Below, one piece after another: positions 43,732-51,857 of a stretch of DNA of 64,000 nt (the stretch's first letter is position 1; every line of letters begins with the position of its first letter). The stretch is from Ferrovibrio sp046297895 (GTDB taxonomy: Bacteria > Pseudomonadota > Alphaproteobacteria > Ferrovibrionales > Ferrovibrionaceae): contig NZ_JBKBHC010000002.1 in the NCBI RefSeq assembly GCF_046297895.1, positions 62,001 through 126,000 of the forward strand, written 5' to 3'. Both the position numbers and the translations under genes were made by a program. The notes beneath the pieces were generated by a model. The model was not told the DNA's origin. It did not search any database and saw only the letters and a list, made by a program, of their open reading frames with translations.

Positions 43732-44555
43732 CTGCCATTCCCGAAATTGCCGGCCTGGCCCTGCTGGTCCGTGGCCTGGCTGCCGCCACTTTTGTCGGCG
43801 GCGTGATTGCATTGATGGAACGCTGCTCGCCATTCATCGGCGGCATCGTGCTGGCCCTGCCGATCGTGACGGCACCGGCCTATCTGTTCCTGCTGCTGCA
43901 GCACGATGCCGGTTTCATCGCCGTCGCCGCGCAGGGCAGCCTCGGCACCATCGGTGCGGTGCTGCTGTTCATCGCCGCCGTGATTGCGCTGGTGCGCCGC
44001 TTGCCGATGCCGGCCGTGCTGGCCTGTGCGCTGGGTATCTGGTTTGCCGTCGGTCTGCTGATCCGCCTGCTGCCGCCGCACCTGCTCACCTCTCTGGCGG
44101 TCATGGCCATTGCCGGCCTGCTGGCCTGGCTGGGCGGCCGCCGCGTGCCGCTGACCGCGCCGGCGGCGCGTGGCCGCTCGCCGCTGTCCGAGATCGTGCT
44201 GCGCGGCGCCATGGCCGGCGGGCTTGTGATCGGTGTCAGCCTGCTGGCCGATCTGTTCGGCCCACGCATTGCCGGCATCTTCGCTTCCTTCCCGGTCGCG
44301 CTGCTGGCCGTATGCTGGTTCCTGCCACGTCGACTGGATGCGGCCGGCATCCGTGCCGCCATGCGCGCCACCCAGATCGGCATGGTCAGCCACATCCCCT
44401 TCTTCTGCTGCCTGATCCTGCTGGGGCCGGCTTTCGCCGCCCAGGGCCTGCCGCGATTTGCCGCCTTCGGACTGGGGCTGGTGGGTTCGCTGCTGGTGGC
44501 GCTGACGCTCGCCACGCTGCGCCGGCGCCAGATGAAGCGGGTTAACGGGGCCTGA
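43728..44555 (+). CDS. Internally duplicated membrane protein of unknown function
   Basis: 275 aa with about eight hydrophobic segments. The two halves look alike: MERCSPFIGGIVLALPIVTAPAY in the first and LADLFGPRIAGIFASFPVALLAV in the second, each followed by a polar stretch and two more helices. This suggests a two-fold transporter-like fold. Translation is coupled to the MFS gene (ATGA overlap), so it may assist or complement that exporter. I do not recognise a named family. Confidence 0.75.
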   Translation: MTAIPEIAGLALLVRGLAAATFVGGVIALMERCSPFIGGIVLALPIVTAPAYLFLLLQHDAGFIAVAAQGSLGTIGAVLLFIAAVIALVRRLPMPAVLACALGIWFAVGLLIRLLPPHLLTSLAVMAIAGLLAWLGGRRVPLTAPAARGRSPLSEIVLRGAMAGGLVIGVSLLADLFGPRIAGIFASFPVALLAVCWFLPRRLDAAGIRAAMRATQIGMVSHIPFFCCLILLGPAFAAQGLPRFAAFGLGLVGSLLVALTLATLRRRQMKRVNGA

Positions 44556-44634
44556 TCCATCCGATCCGACCCTTTTGAGCCAGGCGGCGCCGTGCTACAT
44601 GGCGCCATCCCTGAAAACCAGTCCGGCCGCCGCC

Positions 44635-45816
44635 ATGACCACCCGCCTGAACCCGATCTTCGCCGACGCGCCCACCACGATCTTCGAAACCATGTCGCGG
44701 CTGGCGCTGCAGCATGATGCGATCAACCTGGGCCAGGGTTTCCCCGACGATCCCGGTCCGGAAGATGTGCGTGCCAAGGCCGCGCAGGCCGTGGTGTCGG
44801 GCTGGAACCAGTATCCGCCGATGATGGGCATTCCGGAACTGCGCCAGGCGGTGGCCGAGCATTACAAACGTTTTCACAAACTCGACCTCGACTGGCAGTC
44901 GGAGGTGATGATCACCTCGGGCGCCACTGAGGCCCTGGCCGACAGCCTGCTGGCGATCCTGGAGCCGGGCGACGAAGTCGTGCTGTTCCAGCCGATGTAT
45001 GATGCCTATCTGCCGCTGGTGCAGCGCGCCGGCGGCATCGCCAAATTCGTCACCCTGCGTCCGCCGCACTGGCGGCTGGACGAGGCGTCGCTGGCCGCCG
45101 CCTTCTCGCCGAAAACCAAGGCGGTGGTGTTCAACAACCCGCTCAATCCCACTGCCACGGTCTTTCCGCGCGAGGACCTGGAGCTGCTGGGCCGCTTCCT
45201 GACTCAATACAACGCCATCGCGATCTGCGACGAGGTCTGGGAGCATGTGCTGTTCGACGGCCTGACGCATACGCCGCTGATCGCCATTCCCGGCCTGCGC
45301 GAGCGCTGCATCAAGATCGGCTCGGCCGGCAAGATCTTCTCGCTCACCGGCTGGAAGGTCGGCTTCGTCTGCGCCGCGCCGCAGATCATGAAGGTGCTGG
45401 CCAAGGCGCACCAGTATGTCACCTTCACCACGCCGCCCAACCTGCAGGCCGCCGTGGCCTATGGCCTGGGCAAGACGGACGGGTATTTCGCCGGCATGCG
45501 CCAGACCCTGCAGACGGCGCGCGACCGCTTCGCGGCCGGCCTGACCGAAGCCGGCCTGGCCGTGCTGCCCAGCAAGGCGACCTATTTCCTCAATGTCGAC
45601 TTGGCGCCGATCTATGCAAAAAGGGGCAGCAACGCCATCGACGATGCCGATTTCTGCACCCGCATGGTGGAACAGGCCAAGGTGGCCGCCATCCCGGTCA
45701 GTGCCTTCTACGCCCAGGACCATGTGCGCAGCGTGGTGCGCTTCTGCTTCGCCAAAAGCTACGACAAGCTGGACGGCGCGGTGGAGCGGATCGCGCAGTT
45801 CATCAGGAAGGGCTGA
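44635..45816 (+). CDS. PLP-dependent aminotransferase (class I/II)
   Basis: 393 aa from ATG 44635; an ATG at 44599 is also in frame. The family points are NLGQGFPDDPGP near the N-terminus, NNPLNPTATVF (PLP-contacting Asn), CDEVWEHVLFDG (Asp that binds the pyridine N), and the Schiff-base Lys in SAGKIFSLTGWKVGF. It resembles the methionine / kynurenine-type branch (YbdL, KAT). It transaminates an amino acid with a 2-oxoacid in the cytosol. It converges on the OYE gene. Confidence 0.92.
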   Translation: MTTRLNPIFADAPTTIFETMSRLALQHDAINLGQGFPDDPGPEDVRAKAAQAVVSGWNQYPPMMGIPELRQAVAEHYKRFHKLDLDWQSEVMITSGATEALADSLLAILEPGDEVVLFQPMYDAYLPLVQRAGGIAKFVTLRPPHWRLDEASLAAAFSPKTKAVVFNNPLNPTATVFPREDLELLGRFLTQYNAIAICDEVWEHVLFDGLTHTPLIAIPGLRERCIKIGSAGKIFSLTGWKVGFVCAAPQIMKVLAKAHQYVTFTTPPNLQAAVAYGLGKTDGYFAGMRQTLQTARDRFAAGLTEAGLAVLPSKATYFLNVDLAPIYAKRGSNAIDDADFCTRMVEQAKVAAIPVSAFYAQDHVRSVVRFCFAKSYDKLDGAVERIAQFIRKG

Positions 45817-45820
45817 GACC

Positions 45821-46930
45821 TCAGCGCACGGCCTTCAGCAGTTCGCGCGGCACATCCACGCCGCGCACCCGGCCGCGCAGATATTGCGGCGGCAGATAGA
45901 CCTCGCCGCCCAGCGCATCGGCCGCCCGCCAGGCCCAGAAGGGATCGTTGAGCAGGCCACGCGCCAGCGCCACCAGGTCGGCACGGCCGTCCTTGACGAT
46001 GGCTTCGGCCTGGGCCGGTTCGGTGATCAGGCCGACCGCCATGGTGACCATCCCGGTGGCTTTCTTCACGGCTGCGGCAAACGGCACCTGATAGCCCGGA
46101 CCGGTGGCGATCTTCTGCTGCAGCGAGACGCCGCCGGAGCTGACATCGACAAAATCGCAGCCCAGTTCTTTGAGCGCTGACGCGAAGCGGATGGCATCGG
46201 CCACCTCCAGGCCTTCGGCGCCCATCCAATCGCTGCCGGTGATGCGCATGCCCAGCGGCTTGTGCGCAGGCCAGGCGGCACGCACGGCGGCAAAGACTTC
46301 CAGCGGAAAGCGCATGCGGTTGTCGAGGCTGCCGCCATAAGAGTCATTGCGCCGGTTGGAGATCGGCGAGACGAACTGGTGCAGCAGATAGCCATGGGCG
46401 CCGTGCAGCTCGATCAGGTCGATACCGGCACGATCTGCACGCAGTGCGGCTTCGATGAAATCGCGCTTCACCCGCGCGAGGCCTTCCTCGTCCAGCGCCT
46501 GCGGCACATGCCATCCCTCGCCATGGGGCAGCGCGCTGGGCGCCTCGGTCAGCCAGGCTTCCGGCCCGGTCAGCGGCTTGCCGCCACGCCAGGGCAGGTC
46601 GGTGGAGGCCTTGCGGCCGGCATGGGCGAGCTGGATCGCGACCGGCGTGCGACCAAACCGCTTCAGATCGGCCGCAACCGCGGCGATGGCCCCTTCCTGC
46701 ACGGCATTATAGAGTCCGAGACAGCCGGGCGTGATGCGGCCCTGCGGACTGACATGAGTGGCCTCGGCCATGATCAGGCCCAAGCCGGCGGCGGCATAGC
46801 GGCCGAGATGGATGCGGTGCCACTCGTTCGGCACGCCATCGGTGGCGGAATACTGGCACATCGGCGACAGCACGATGCGGTTGGGCAGCGTGACGGAGCG
46901 CAGCTGCAGGGGCTCGAACAGGGCGGACAT
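45821..46930 (-). CDS. NADH:flavin oxidoreductase, old yellow enzyme family (YqjM-like)
   Basis: 369 aa, a TIM-barrel FMN enzyme. Cys25 in SPMCQYSATDG marks the YqjM (thermophilic-like) subgroup; HGAHGYLLHQFVSPISNRRNDSYGG is the OYE signature, and AHAGRK carries the substrate-binding His. It reduces activated C=C bonds (enals, enones, nitroalkenes) with NAD(P)H. Substrate in the cell unknown. It stands between the aminotransferase (convergent) and the oxygenase operon. Confidence 0.94.
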   Translation of the reverse strand: MSALFEPLQLRSVTLPNRIVLSPMCQYSATDGVPNEWHRIHLGRYAAAGLGLIMAEATHVSPQGRITPGCLGLYNAVQEGAIAAVAADLKRFGRTPVAIQLAHAGRKASTDLPWRGGKPLTGPEAWLTEAPSALPHGEGWHVPQALDEEGLARVKRDFIEAALRADRAGIDLIELHGAHGYLLHQFVSPISNRRNDSYGGSLDNRMRFPLEVFAAVRAAWPAHKPLGMRITGSDWMGAEGLEVADAIRFASALKELGCDFVDVSSGGVSLQQKIATGPGYQVPFAAAVKKATGMVTMAVGLITEPAQAEAIVKDGRADLVALARGLLNDPFWAWRAADALGGEVYLPPQYLRGRVRGVDVPRELLKAVR

Positions 46931-47022
46931 ATCGGGATTACCGGAGGCTGGTTGGAACGACGCCGCTTAAGTGTGGCGCTGTGCGCCGCGATTTCAAGCG
47001 CATCGCTTCCGGCGCACCAATC

Positions 47023-47649
47023 TCAGGATTGGTCACGCCAGGCGTAATTGAAGCTGACCGAGATCCGTTCCTGCTTTGTGAAGCTGGGCGGCACCTCGTG
47101 CCGCAGCCAGCTTTCAAACAGCACGAGTCCGCCGGCCTTCGGTTTCACGCTGTAATGCAGCTTCTCGCGCGGCGACAGGTCGTCGCGTTTGGGCGGCGCG
47201 GCCATCAGACGATCGAGCCGCGGATCCTCGAACTTGATCGCGGCCGAGCCGCGCGGCGCCTGTACATAATAGGTGCCGCTGATGAAGCTCAAGGGATGCA
47301 GGTGCAGGCCATGGGTGACCGGGCCGGCCATCATGTTGACCCAGCAGTCGGTCATTTCCAGCCGGCGGCCGCGCAGGTCGTAGCCCAGCGCCTTCGCATA
47401 GGCCCTCGCATGCGGCGCGATGGCCTTTTCCAGAGTCGCAAAGGTGGACGAAATGCAGTGCAGCTTGTCGTGGCTGCCATAGGAGGTGTAGCCGCCGGGA
47501 TAGTTCTTCGCGCTCCAAGCCTGGCCGGCGGCATCGGCCAGCCGCAGGGATTCGCATTCGTCGATCAGATCGCGGTTGAACCGGTCCAGGCTGCTCTTTT
47601 TCAGGGGCGCGGCATAGATGCGGGTGGGAAACAGACTGATCAGGGTCAT
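47023..47649 (-). CDS. Putative 2OG-Fe(II) oxygenase (TIGR02466-like)
   Basis: 208 aa from ATG 47649. The double-stranded beta helix is suggested by HLHPLSFISGTYYV (metal His region), LVLFESWLRHEVPP (second metal His) and RISVSFNY (2-oxoglutarate-binding Arg). The pattern matches the family of putative Fe(II)/2OG dioxygenases often named TIGR02466. The start overlaps the stop of the glutamine-synthetase-like gene by one base (TGATG), so it is translationally coupled and should serve the same pathway. Confidence 0.8.
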   Translation of the reverse strand: MTLISLFPTRIYAAPLKKSSLDRFNRDLIDECESLRLADAAGQAWSAKNYPGGYTSYGSHDKLHCISSTFATLEKAIAPHARAYAKALGYDLRGRRLEMTDCWVNMMAGPVTHGLHLHPLSFISGTYYVQAPRGSAAIKFEDPRLDRLMAAPPKRDDLSPREKLHYSVKPKAGGLVLFESWLRHEVPPSFTKQERISVSFNYAWRDQS

Positions 47650-49085
47650 CAGAACATCTCGAAATACTCGCGGTGCTCCCATTCGCTGACTTCGAGCTGG
47701 TAGCGCGCGATCTCGGCTTCCTTGATATGCAGGAAATAATCGATGAAGCGGTCGCCGAAGCCGGCACGGTAGCAGGCATTGCCCCTCAGTGCGGCGAGCG
47801 CAGCATCCAGCGAACGCGGCAGCATCGGTGCCGGCGTTTCATACGGCACATCGGCCGAGGGCGGCGGCTCGGCCTGTTTCGCCATGCCGTCCATGCCCGC
47901 GATCAATTGCGAAGCCATGTAGAGATAGGGATTGGCGGCCGGTTCGCCCAGGCGGTTCTCAATACGGCTGGCCGGATCACCCAGCGCGCCGAGCACGCGG
48001 CACATCACACCGCGATTGTCCCGCCCCCAGATGGCGCGGTCGGGCGCCAGCGAATAGGGACGGTAGCGGCGATAGGCATTGATGGTAGGTGCGGCAAAGG
48101 CGGCCGAGGCCGGCGCATGCTCCAGCAGTCCGGCAAGGAAATGCCGGCCAACGGCCGAGAGCGGCTGGCCATCTTCGGTCGGCACAAAGGCATTGGCGCC
48201 CGTCTTGCGGCTTTTCAGCGACTGGTGCAGGTGCCAGCCCGAGGAGAATACGTTGGGCAGCTTCGGCCGGCACATGAAGGTGACGTGATAGCCATGCCGG
48301 CGCGCGATCTGCTTGGCCGCAGAGCGGAACAGCACCATGGTATCGGCGGATTCGAGATTGCTGCCGGGGCGGAAGGTGAATTCCGCCTGGCTGGGCCCGA
48401 ACTCCACCTCCAGCGAGCGCAGCGGCAGCCCCAGCGCCTGCACATCCTTGCGCAGGATTTCATAGATCCCGTCATACTGGTCGTAACGCTGCTCGGTCAG
48501 GTACTGATAACCCTGCGTCAGCAGGCTCACTTCGGGCGGATTGCCGGGCTGGCCGGCATCGGATGGCGCCAGTTTCGGATCTTCGAGCCTGAAGACATGG
48601 AACTCGACCTCCAGGCCCGAGACATAGTCGTAGCCCTGCGCATTCAGCCTGGACAGCGTGTCGCGGAATATCTGCCGCGTCGAGAAGGGCACCGGCCGGC
48701 CATCGGCGAAATAGAGATCGCAGAGCAGCCAGCCGCTATGCGGCGCCCAGGGCAGGATCTTGAAGGTGGTCGGATCGGGCACCATCAGGATGTCGGCGGC
48801 GCCCTGCATTTCCGGCAGGCCGAAGCCGCCGCCCTGGGTGAAGACCGGAAACACCGTACGATGGGAGGTGTCCTTGGCCAGCAGCGTGGTGGTGAAGCCG
48901 ACGCCTGAGCGCATCGCGCCGGCCAGTTCCTCGGCTACCACCGTCTTGCCGCGCAGGATGCCGTGCTGGTCGGCAAAGGAAAACCGCACCACGCCGAGGC
49001 CGCGGCCCGATACCTCACGCTCGACGGCCTCGGCCGCCTTCTTCTGCTCCGGCGTCCACAGGCCGTGCCGTTCGACAAAACTCAC
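47649..49085 (-). CDS. Glutamine synthetase-like ligase (GlnA/PuuA-type)
   Basis: 478 aa. Core GS motifs are present in modified form: SGLEVEFHVF (metal Glu), LEVEFGPSQAEF, SSGWHLHQSL (metal His), DNRGVMCRVLG and IENRLGEPAANPYLY. The N-terminal beta-grasp contains DQHGILRGKTV. It therefore can activate a carboxylate with ATP and join an amine. Relatives outside nitrogen assimilation gamma-glutamylate amines (PuuA, IpuC, aniline-pathway ligases). Its place between a Rieske oxygenase and a 2OG oxygenase supports a catabolic role. No adenylylation-site motif is evident. Confidence 0.88.
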   Translation of the reverse strand: MSFVERHGLWTPEQKKAAEAVEREVSGRGLGVVRFSFADQHGILRGKTVVAEELAGAMRSGVGFTTTLLAKDTSHRTVFPVFTQGGGFGLPEMQGAADILMVPDPTTFKILPWAPHSGWLLCDLYFADGRPVPFSTRQIFRDTLSRLNAQGYDYVSGLEVEFHVFRLEDPKLAPSDAGQPGNPPEVSLLTQGYQYLTEQRYDQYDGIYEILRKDVQALGLPLRSLEVEFGPSQAEFTFRPGSNLESADTMVLFRSAAKQIARRHGYHVTFMCRPKLPNVFSSGWHLHQSLKSRKTGANAFVPTEDGQPLSAVGRHFLAGLLEHAPASAAFAAPTINAYRRYRPYSLAPDRAIWGRDNRGVMCRVLGALGDPASRIENRLGEPAANPYLYMASQLIAGMDGMAKQAEPPPSADVPYETPAPMLPRSLDAALAALRGNACYRAGFGDRFIDYFLHIKEAEIARYQLEVSEWEHREYFEMF

Positions 49086-49115
49086 GCTGATGCCCCCCGG
49101 CTGCTATGCCAGCCC

Positions 49116-50438
49116 TTATTCCGCCGCCTGCGCCAGCCATGGCGCCTGGCGGCGCTTGCGTGCATCGGCCTCGCGCCAGTATGCCTGCCATTGCGCCGCG
49201 GGGGCAACACCATCCACCGTGATCGGGCCGCGGATGGCCTTGGCAGTTTCGGCATCCAGCACCATCAGCGGCTTTTCGCCGCCCTGCTCGACCTGGTCGA
49301 TGGCCTTCATCAGCATGGAACGGTAGTTGACGATGGCCTTGTCGGTGCTGCCCAGATGCTCACGGGTACGGTCCTGGATCGGCCCCTGGCTTTCGACCGC
49401 CCATTGATCGTGCACGTTGATGTCGAAACCCATGCCGGTATAGGTCTGGGTCTTCTGCTGTCGCGGATCGAAGCCATAGTTGTTGGTCTTGTTCAGGCGC
49501 GGGACATAGTCGGGCAGGGTATACAGTTCCAGTCGCTGGGCCCGCATCTGCGCCTTGTCGACCGGCGCGCCGAAACTGGTGAAGATGGCATACCAGTAGC
49601 AGCTCACGTCGTCGATCGGCACATGCCACTGGGTGATCGTCATCTCGGCCGAAAGCGGGATGTTGAAGGCCTGCGGGAAGACCAGGTTGGTGACGCGCAC
49701 ATGGGTGCTGGCGTCGCTGATCTGGCGCAGGGCGAACAGCCGCATGCCGTAATCCGTGCGTTCCACCTCGATCTGCGGACGGTCGAATTCGCGCAGCACC
49801 TTGGTCATCGGCATGTCGGAATCGGCCGAGGCGGCGCGGAACTGCTTGCCATAGCTGGCGCTGGTGTCCTCGTCCTCGAAGAAACGATGCAGGAAGGAGG
49901 CATGGGCCGGATCGATGCCCACCTCGAGGGCCTGCAGCCAGTTGCAGGCGATATGTCCCTTGAAGGCGAAGACGTGGCTGTCGGGCGCAACGAAGCAGTC
50001 GAATTCGGGGAAGGCCGGCGCCTCGCCGTCTCCGAGATAGGCGAACAATATCCCGCTGCGCAGGACCACCGGATAGCTTTTCTGTTTGATCCGCTGACAC
50101 AGGCGGCTGCTCTCCGGCTCGGCCGGGGTTTGCAGGCACTGACCCTTCACATCGAACAGCCAGCCATGGAAGGGGCAGCGCAGGCCGCCATCCTCGGGCC
50201 GGCCGAAGGCCAGATCGGCGCCGCGATGCGGACAATCGCGGTCCAGCAGGCCGTAGCGGCCCTGCTCGTCACGGAACAGCACGAAATCCTGGCCCAGCAG
50301 TTTCACCGCGCGCACCGGGCGTTCGGGGTCGATCTCGTCAAGCAGCGCGGCCGGCTGCCAGTATTGCCGCAGCAGCTTGCCTGCCGGCCTGTCCGGTCCC
50401 ACCAGCGTCATGCGCATGTTCTGTTCGTGCGTGGTCAT
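49116..50438 (-). CDS. Rieske-type aromatic-ring or amine oxygenase, alpha subunit
   Basis: 440 aa. Rieske ligands Cys69/His71 (CPHRGADL) and Cys88/His91 (CPFHGW). The mononuclear iron site is in DPAHASFLH (Asp176, His179, His184). Single-component-type alpha without an adjacent beta, like phthalate or vanillate-type oxygenases (alpha-3). It needs a reductase, which is not encoded nearby. It is first in a minus-strand operon with the GS-like and 2OG genes, and divergent from the IclR gene. Confidence 0.92.
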   Translation of the reverse strand: MTTHEQNMRMTLVGPDRPAGKLLRQYWQPAALLDEIDPERPVRAVKLLGQDFVLFRDEQGRYGLLDRDCPHRGADLAFGRPEDGGLRCPFHGWLFDVKGQCLQTPAEPESSRLCQRIKQKSYPVVLRSGILFAYLGDGEAPAFPEFDCFVAPDSHVFAFKGHIACNWLQALEVGIDPAHASFLHRFFEDEDTSASYGKQFRAASADSDMPMTKVLREFDRPQIEVERTDYGMRLFALRQISDASTHVRVTNLVFPQAFNIPLSAEMTITQWHVPIDDVSCYWYAIFTSFGAPVDKAQMRAQRLELYTLPDYVPRLNKTNNYGFDPRQQKTQTYTGMGFDINVHDQWAVESQGPIQDRTREHLGSTDKAIVNYRSMLMKAIDQVEQGGEKPLMVLDAETAKAIRGPITVDGVAPAAQWQAYWREADARKRRQAPWLAQAAE

Positions 50439-50502
50439 CGCGGGACTCCCTCAGATCCGGCCGGCGCATTCCGCCTTGACGGGCCCTCCCACAGGCCCGA
50501 GA

Positions 50503-50521
50503 ATGTCCGACTAGCGAACAT
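50503..50521. promoter_or_regulatory. Candidate IclR operator
   Basis: A 19-bp inverted repeat with one mismatch: ATGTCCG, spacer ACTAG, CGAACAT. It lies in the 129-bp divergent region between the oxygenase operon and the IclR gene, about 65 bp before the oxygenase start and 47 bp before the regulator start, where an IclR-type autoregulator would bind. Confidence 0.5.
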
Positions 50522-50567
50522 ATGTGCGATTTTAAACCTGCCGCGATTGCCCCGCAACGAGAAAACC

Positions 50568-51347
50568 ATGACGCGCCTGCGCCAAGCCGATGCCGAGAAA
50601 CGCGCCGCCAGCGGCCGCGGCCCCGATTTTCTCGAGGCGCTGGCCCGGGGCATAAGCGTTCTGACCGCCTTCGACGGCAGCCGGCCGCAGATGAGCCTGA
50701 GCGATGTGGCCCGGGCCGTGGACCTGCCGCGCGCCACCGTGCGGCGCGCACTCTACACGCTGGAGCAGCTTGGCTATATCGACAGCGACGGCCGGCTGTT
50801 CCGGCCGACGCCGCAGGTGCTGCGGTTCGCCGCGGCGTATCTCAGCAGCGCAGGAAATGCGTCGGCCCTGCAGACCGCCTGCGACCGGCTCTGCGCCGCC
50901 ACCGATGAAGCATGCTCGGCTGCGGTGTTGCACGGGCAGGAAGCCGTCATGGTGGCGCATGCCTCGCCGCCGCGCTTCATGTCCTCCGCGCCTGGCATCG
51001 GCTTCCGCGTGCCGGCCTTCTGCTCGGCGCTCGGCCGCATTCTGCTCTCGGCCCACAGCGTCGAGCCGACGGGAATCCGCGCCCTCACGCCGAAGACCGT
51101 GACCGACGGGGCGGAACTGAAGGCCATCATCGCAAAGGCGGGACGCGAGGGATATGCGCTGTCCGATCAGGAGGCGGAACTGGGCTTCCGCTCGCTGGCC
51201 GTGCCCGTGCGGCGTTTCGACGGCCGCGTGGTTGCCGCGCTGAATATCGGCATCCGCATCGAAAGCGCCACACCCAAGCAGATGAAAGACAGTTTCCTGC
51301 CCCTGCTGCTGGAGACGGCAGAAGGCCTGCGCGATCAGGTGGTATAG
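50568..51347 (+). CDS. IclR-family transcriptional regulator
   Basis: 259 aa from ATG 50568. Winged helix-turn-helix at about 22-80 (ALARGISVLTAFDGSRPQMS, LSDVARAVDLPRATVRRALYTLEQLGYI) and a C-terminal effector domain (about 90-259) with SALGRILLSA, EGYALSDQEAELGFRSLAVPV and VVAALNIGIRI. The PcaR/PobR-like branch controls aromatic catabolism. It is divergent from the Rieske/GS-like operon and convergent with the second dioxygenase operon, so both are plausible targets. Confidence 0.94.
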   Translation: MTRLRQADAEKRAASGRGPDFLEALARGISVLTAFDGSRPQMSLSDVARAVDLPRATVRRALYTLEQLGYIDSDGRLFRPTPQVLRFAAAYLSSAGNASALQTACDRLCAATDEACSAAVLHGQEAVMVAHASPPRFMSSAPGIGFRVPAFCSALGRILLSAHSVEPTGIRALTPKTVTDGAELKAIIAKAGREGYALSDQEAELGFRSLAVPVRRFDGRVVAALNIGIRIESATPKQMKDSFLPLLLETAEGLRDQVV

Positions 51348-51351
51348 GCGT

Positions 51352-51855
51352 TCAGATCGGATAGATCAGTGAATTGAGGATCAACTCGCTGTCGAACACG
51401 CAAAGGCGTTCTTCCAGCAGCAGCGCGCCCCTCTCGCCATAGACGAAGCGATCGAGATAACGCCCGACATTGTAAACCTCGGATACCGAACCGGGCTTGG
51501 TGCGGAACACGGCATAATTCGCCGTCGCCTGTATGGTCTGGCCATCATCGGACAGGATGCGGGCAACCCCGATTACATGCCGCTGGTAATACGGCGCATG
51601 GAACAATGTATTGCTCACGCCATAGGCGCGATCCTTCAGCATGCCCTGGCCCTCCAGCGCCATGGTGCAGAGCGGCAGGCCGGCATCGAAATTCTCGCGC
51701 GGGATCACCTTGTACAGACAGTCGGGCGTGAACATGGCGATCCAGGCATCGAAATCGCCGCGATCCAGGCAATCGCCATAGGCTGCGTTGAACTGGTCGA
51801 CGCGGTACTGCGATTCCAGAATCGAAACCGCGAGGGCATGGGGCCGCATCGGCAT
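51352..51855 (-). CDS. Aromatic-ring-hydroxylating dioxygenase beta subunit
   Basis: 167 aa, cystatin/NTF2-like fold of ring-hydroxylating dioxygenase small subunits. Typical stretches are DAWIAMFTPDCLYKV and a C-terminal RYLDRFVYGERGALLLEERLCVFDS. It has no catalytic metal; it builds the alpha3-beta3 hexamer with the alpha subunit whose gene ends 2 bp upstream. Confidence 0.93.
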   Translation of the reverse strand: MPMRPHALAVSILESQYRVDQFNAAYGDCLDRGDFDAWIAMFTPDCLYKVIPRENFDAGLPLCTMALEGQGMLKDRAYGVSNTLFHAPYYQRHVIGVARILSDDGQTIQATANYAVFRTKPGSVSEVYNVGRYLDRFVYGERGALLLEERLCVFDSELILNSLIYPI

Positions 51856-51857
51856 GG

